From positions 53,711,678 to 53,775,677 of the forward strand of contig OZ023274.1 of NCBI GenBank assembly GCA_964007475.1: a DNA stretch of 64,000 nt, written 5' to 3'. Source of the DNA: Hybos culiciformis. Lineage: Eukaryota; Arthropoda; Insecta; Diptera; Hybotidae. Below, one piece after another: positions 60,134-64,000 of the stretch. Made by a program: the position numbers and the translations under genes. Position 1 is the stretch's first letter; each line of letters starts with the position of its first letter. Below the pieces are notes generated by a model. It saw only the letters and a list, made by a program, of their open reading frames with translations, was not told the origin of the DNA and made no database searches.

Positions 60134-60740
60134 TATCCTTAATTACAGCTAATTAACCTATTTGATACAGTAAAAACGATTTCCTATGTTATTATTCCAT
60201 TTATTGAAATGAAATTGGGAGAAATGCAAGATATTAATTTTTATTTATTTTTCGTAAAACGATTTTAAAAAAAATATGTTAAAATAATTAAGAAAATTGA
60301 GTTTCTTTCATTTCTATCTGATTTTTTTTGATTCAGGTAACTTCTATTTCACAATTTGCTAATAATCAGAAAGTATAGTTTTTAGGCATATAATTTTAAA
60401 ATGATTATGAAAATGTGAAATTATTTATTTATCCAATGGTGTTGCAATTTCAGTTTTATATTTTTTTTCAGTTAATTTTTTGGATTCAGGTAAAATTAAT
60501 AGGTTTCGGAATATTCCTCCAAAAACTATTTTACGGTGGTAGCTGTGATCAAGCCATTAAAAAGAGCCTTCCTTTTTTTCGCTTTTCCTTCATTTTTTCA
60601 TCAAAACTTTTTTTAAAGCGTTTTCTATTACAGGTGTATTTGAAAATCTTGTTCATTTCACATTAAAATATTTTTTTTAATCTGAATAATTTTTTTGTGA
60701 CTAGGTATAAAAGATTGATTTCTATTTTATCCTTTTTCAT
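60134..60740. other. A+T-rich intergenic sequence
   Basis: No gene or repeat recognised. The 83-codon frame at 60415 is F/L/I-rich with no motif and is probably chance. Confidence 0.4.
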
Positions 60741-61395
60741 GGCGCAGTGAAATATGGCCGCGGGAAATAAGGCCGCGATAGGTTTTTTTGTTGCGGTCTT
60801 ATTTCATTTTGAAAAACGAAATAAGACCGCGTAATCTTGTGAGGTGAGCACACAGGGCAGGGGGTAGAAATAAGACCGCATAAAATTCCTCGCGGCCTTA
60901 TTTCGTTTTGAAAAATGAAATAAGACCGCGACAAAAAAAAAAATTAATCGGAGGGCTAATTTCATTTTGAAAAATGAAATAAGGCCGCGAGGATTTTTTC
61001 GCGGCCTTATTTCATTTTGAAAAACGAAATAAGACCGCGTAATCTTGTGAGGTGAGCACACAGGGCAGGGGGTAGCAGGGCGGCGGGCGGGCGGTTGGTC
61101 AGTGGGATTTATTAGCCCTCCGAAAAATTGTTTTTTTTGTCGCGGCCTTATTTCATTTTTCAAAACGAAATAAGGCCGCGAGGAATTTTTTGCGGTCTTA
61201 TTTCATTTTTCAAAATGAAATAAGACCGCGAGGATTTTTTCGCGGCCTTATTTCATTTTGAAAAACGAAATAAGGCCGCGAAAAAATCTTCGCGGCCTTA
61301 TTTCATTTTTCAAAATGAAATAAGACCGCAACAAAAAAACGTCGCGGCCTTATTTCCTGCGGCCTTATTTCCTGCGGCCTTATTTCCATCCCCCC
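60741..61395. mobile_element. Modular palindromic transposon, AAATAAGG subfamily, copy 2 (long form)
   Basis: Starts GGCGCAGTG and ends CCATCCCCCC, flanked by TTTTTCAT on both sides (60733-60740, 61396-61403; 9 bp if a shared C is counted). It has the same palindromic modules as 39377-39775 but is longer. Two copies of an extra segment containing AATCTTGTGAGGTGAGCACA and CAGGGCAGGGGGTAG (near 60833 and 61039) lie within module arms, the second followed by a G-rich run. Adjacent to the right end, the word CCTTATTTCCTGCGG is repeated once more than in copy 1. No transposase. Confidence 0.92.
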
Positions 61396-61403
61396 TTTTT
61401 CAT

Positions 61404-64000
61404 GAACAGAATTATATTTTGAATTATATTTTTTTGATATTAAAAATTCTCGATAGGATGACGGGAAGTGGGTCAATTTTCACTTCTCAAATTTGGGGAC
61501 AATTAAACAATTATCGCTACCAAGTTAAAACAAACTGTAGGAAATTCATAAAGCCACAGACAAAATTTTAAAATAGGCAGGATTTTGTAAAAATCCCCAG
61601 TTCTCTTCTTAAAAAAAATCCATTACTAAAACCCTCGTTTTTTCTACATTAAAAAAATGTATTACGATATTTTTACAAAATACAATAGTGTAATATGATA
61701 ATAACAAAGAAAAACTGAAAACAGAAATTAGTCAAGAAAGAAGAAAAATTAAGAAAAAAAGAAAATGTATTTATGTTAATTTTGCATAATGAGTGTGATT
61801 AAAGTTTAAAAGTTTTTCTCTGATGTTTCTGATGTTTTAATTATAATGTATTATACAACATAAGAATTTGATTCTTATGTGGAAATAAAAGTTTGAATAA
61901 AATAAAAATAATTTTATAACTGTACTGTATTATTACATTATTATTACAAATTATGTAAATACACAATCACTATATGTAAATTAATGATAATATGTTTTAC
62001 ATTTATTCAACATAAAAATGAATAAATTATAATATAACATTTAATATGTATGGATAAATTTAATAATTTTTTTTCTGTGTCCTTAAATGTTATGCTGTTA
62101 AATTTCATAATTTGTTTTTATTTTAGTTTTAGTAACCAAATGTTATTAAAAATATTTATTAATTATATAATATTCTTCATTATAATAATAATAGCTGAAA
62201 GGACCTATATCTTTTAGCATATCAATTAAATAAGAATGTGATTTATTTAAATTTTCTACAAAACAAAATAATAATGCATGATGATTAATTTTAACATGAA
62301 AACTCTCCTCTGTAATATTCTGTAGGAAAGCAAATTCGCGAAAGCAAATTTTTGGGCATTTTTAAGAACCCAATAATTGTTAATATTCTTCACCATATCT
62401 TAGCTTTTAACTTCTTAAATTCTAAAATAATCTACCCTTAATTCAATTTTTATAAAAAGTTAATAATAAAAAAAAAACGAAAAAAACCTTAAAAAAAAAT
62501 CCTTTAAAGAACTTAGATTTGTTATTCCTTTCTATCCACATCCACTTAACAAATGTGCCTCAGGTAGGTGGTAAAGTATTTTTTTTTTCCTAAAATCCAA
62601 ATACCAATATCGTTATTTTTCCCATCATCCTCTTCTTCTAAATATTCCCGTAAAAATCTATCATGAGCATGTTATTGATTTATGAATATTTTCAATTTAG
62701 CCTGAAGGACCTTTATGGAATTTTGTTACTTTTTTTTTCCATATAAAATTAATTCAAAAAGATATACATCATTTTTTATTCTGTTTTTTTTTTTTTTTTT
62801 ATCTAAAAATAGTTTTTGTTATGGAAAATTTAGATGTCAAAAATGTATAACATATAAGTGAAAAATGTTAACTGAAAATTTATCTATGTAAAAATATGTA
62901 GGTACGAAATAAAAAACTTTTTGCTAAATTTCCCTGTTGATTAATAATAATAATTTTTTTCTTGTTTTTCTTTTTTGTTATTTCATTCATCAAATTTCAA
63001 ATCTCTCTCGGAATAAATTAACCATGAATGCGTTTTTAATATAATTTAAAAAATATAAATTTTTTGGAATTATTTTATATAAATTAAAGGTCAGTATTAT
63101 TTTGTGACGATTTTGTTTGTGGAAAAGAACATAGCTCCATTATTATGCTTTCTTTCAATGAATACCCTATACTAGACAAATGCAATTACTAAGTTTTTTT
63201 AAGTACAAAAAAAAAAAAGATCTAATGTAGACTTAGTAATTTTTCACCAAAATTTTTATATTTAATTTTTACTTAAATTTATAGACTCAGATTAAAATAT
63301 TTATCCATAAAGTGGGCATTTAAAAATTCAATACAGAATGAAACTACATTTAAATAAATATATTTTTATTAAATAAGTAGGTGGGTATCTATATAAAATC
63401 CCAAAATTTATTTATATAACTAGATTACAAATAAAAGCTCGTGTTCGACTAGACATTTTGACATAGTTAAGTATATTATATTTTGAATGTTTTTTTTTTT
63501 TTTTTGAATTGAATTTCTCAAAATTTCTATAATCTTTTTTTTTACATGAAGAAATATTTTATATTATGTAAAACTTCAATTTTCATACAAAATACAATAA
63601 AATTTGCAAACTAATACCAACCGTCTTTTTTAAGCTGCGAATAAACTTTTATGTGTTTAAGTTTTCTTTTCATTCAATTTTAATAAATTTGAGGATGAAT
63701 TTTATTTTGTACAAAATATTTCATGAAGCGAAACTTTGACCGCCTGTAATACAAAGTTTGTGCATTATATACGTTCAAAATTTACACAATTATATATATA
63801 TAATTAAATTTTCCGCTTAATCACAGCAAAAAATCTAATAGAAAATTAATCTATGTCAAATAAAGTAATTACTTTAAAGTAATCTTAATATTATCTAAGG
63901 AGAAATAATACATTTTTTTGACAGAAATTGCAACTCATTGTTAATAGCAAAATATGTAGTAAATTGTGAGCAAGAATAATTAACATAAAAAAAAAAATTT
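61404..64000. other. A+T-rich intergenic region to the right edge
   Basis: No reading frame, RNA gene or mobile element could be supported. Only homopolymer and short AT repeats are visible. Confidence 0.45.

Noticed and set aside
60737..61163. Short minus-strand frames with repeated RPYF / NEIRP words
   Set aside because: Module translations of the second palindromic element.

Overview
The window is very A+T-rich eukaryotic DNA with spliced genes, short GT-AG introns and many small transposons. The recognisable genes (a Rap2-like GTPase, an eIF4E-transporter, a zer-1/ZYG11-family protein, a Ctr9 fragment, neprilysin-like proteins) and the element types point to an insect. I favour Diptera because the Rap start matches the fly Rap2l start as I know it, but the order is inferred, not shown.

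Layout. 1-33 (minus) holds the first 11 codons of a Rap2-like GTPase that runs off the left edge. 34-13.6 kb is gene-poor, with a hAT-type MITE carrying an 8-bp target duplication (10.9 kb) and a second MITE (12.0 kb). 13.66-18.88 kb is a complete seven-exon eIF4E-transporter (4E-T) gene, with two fold-back elements in its introns, one a near-perfect 695-bp palindrome. 21.2-25.3 kb is a nested pile of mobile DNA: a broken M13-like gene start running into an internally deleted Ty3/gypsy element, then several MITEs and a remarkable palindromic transposon. 27.0-31.5 kb is a complete eleven-exon zer-1 gene. 33.9-34.8 kb holds a two-exon Ctr9 fragment with a damaged splice donor and, divergently, a truncated M13-like 3' end.

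From 36.2 to 57.4 kb the window is dominated by a tandem segmental duplication of about 10 kb. Each copy has a broken M13-like gene (B type), a spacer, a huge 12-bp G-rich minisatellite, a 230-bp inverted-repeat MITE and an intact intronless M13-like gene (A type, 590 codons). The two intact genes encode secreted proteins that keep the neprilysin cysteine pattern and C-terminal signature but have no HExxH zinc site. Their differences are overwhelmingly amino-acid changing (about 42 changed residues against about 7 silent codons by eye), so this looks like a fast-evolving family of inactive M13 relatives. 57.5-60.1 kb has two non-LTR retrotransposon 3' ends on the minus strand, then a second copy of the 12-kb MITE and a second large palindromic transposon (60.7 kb).

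The most unusual observation concerns three palindromic transposons (24054-24523, 39377-39775, 60741-61395). They share one scaffold, matching ends and 8-9 bp target duplications, yet between two subfamilies an 8-base word has been replaced throughout the element: AAATAAGG in two elements, ACATTTGT in the third. The segmental duplication supplies the empty site for one of them, so it is a genuine insertion. No CRISPR, rRNA or tRNA gene was seen.
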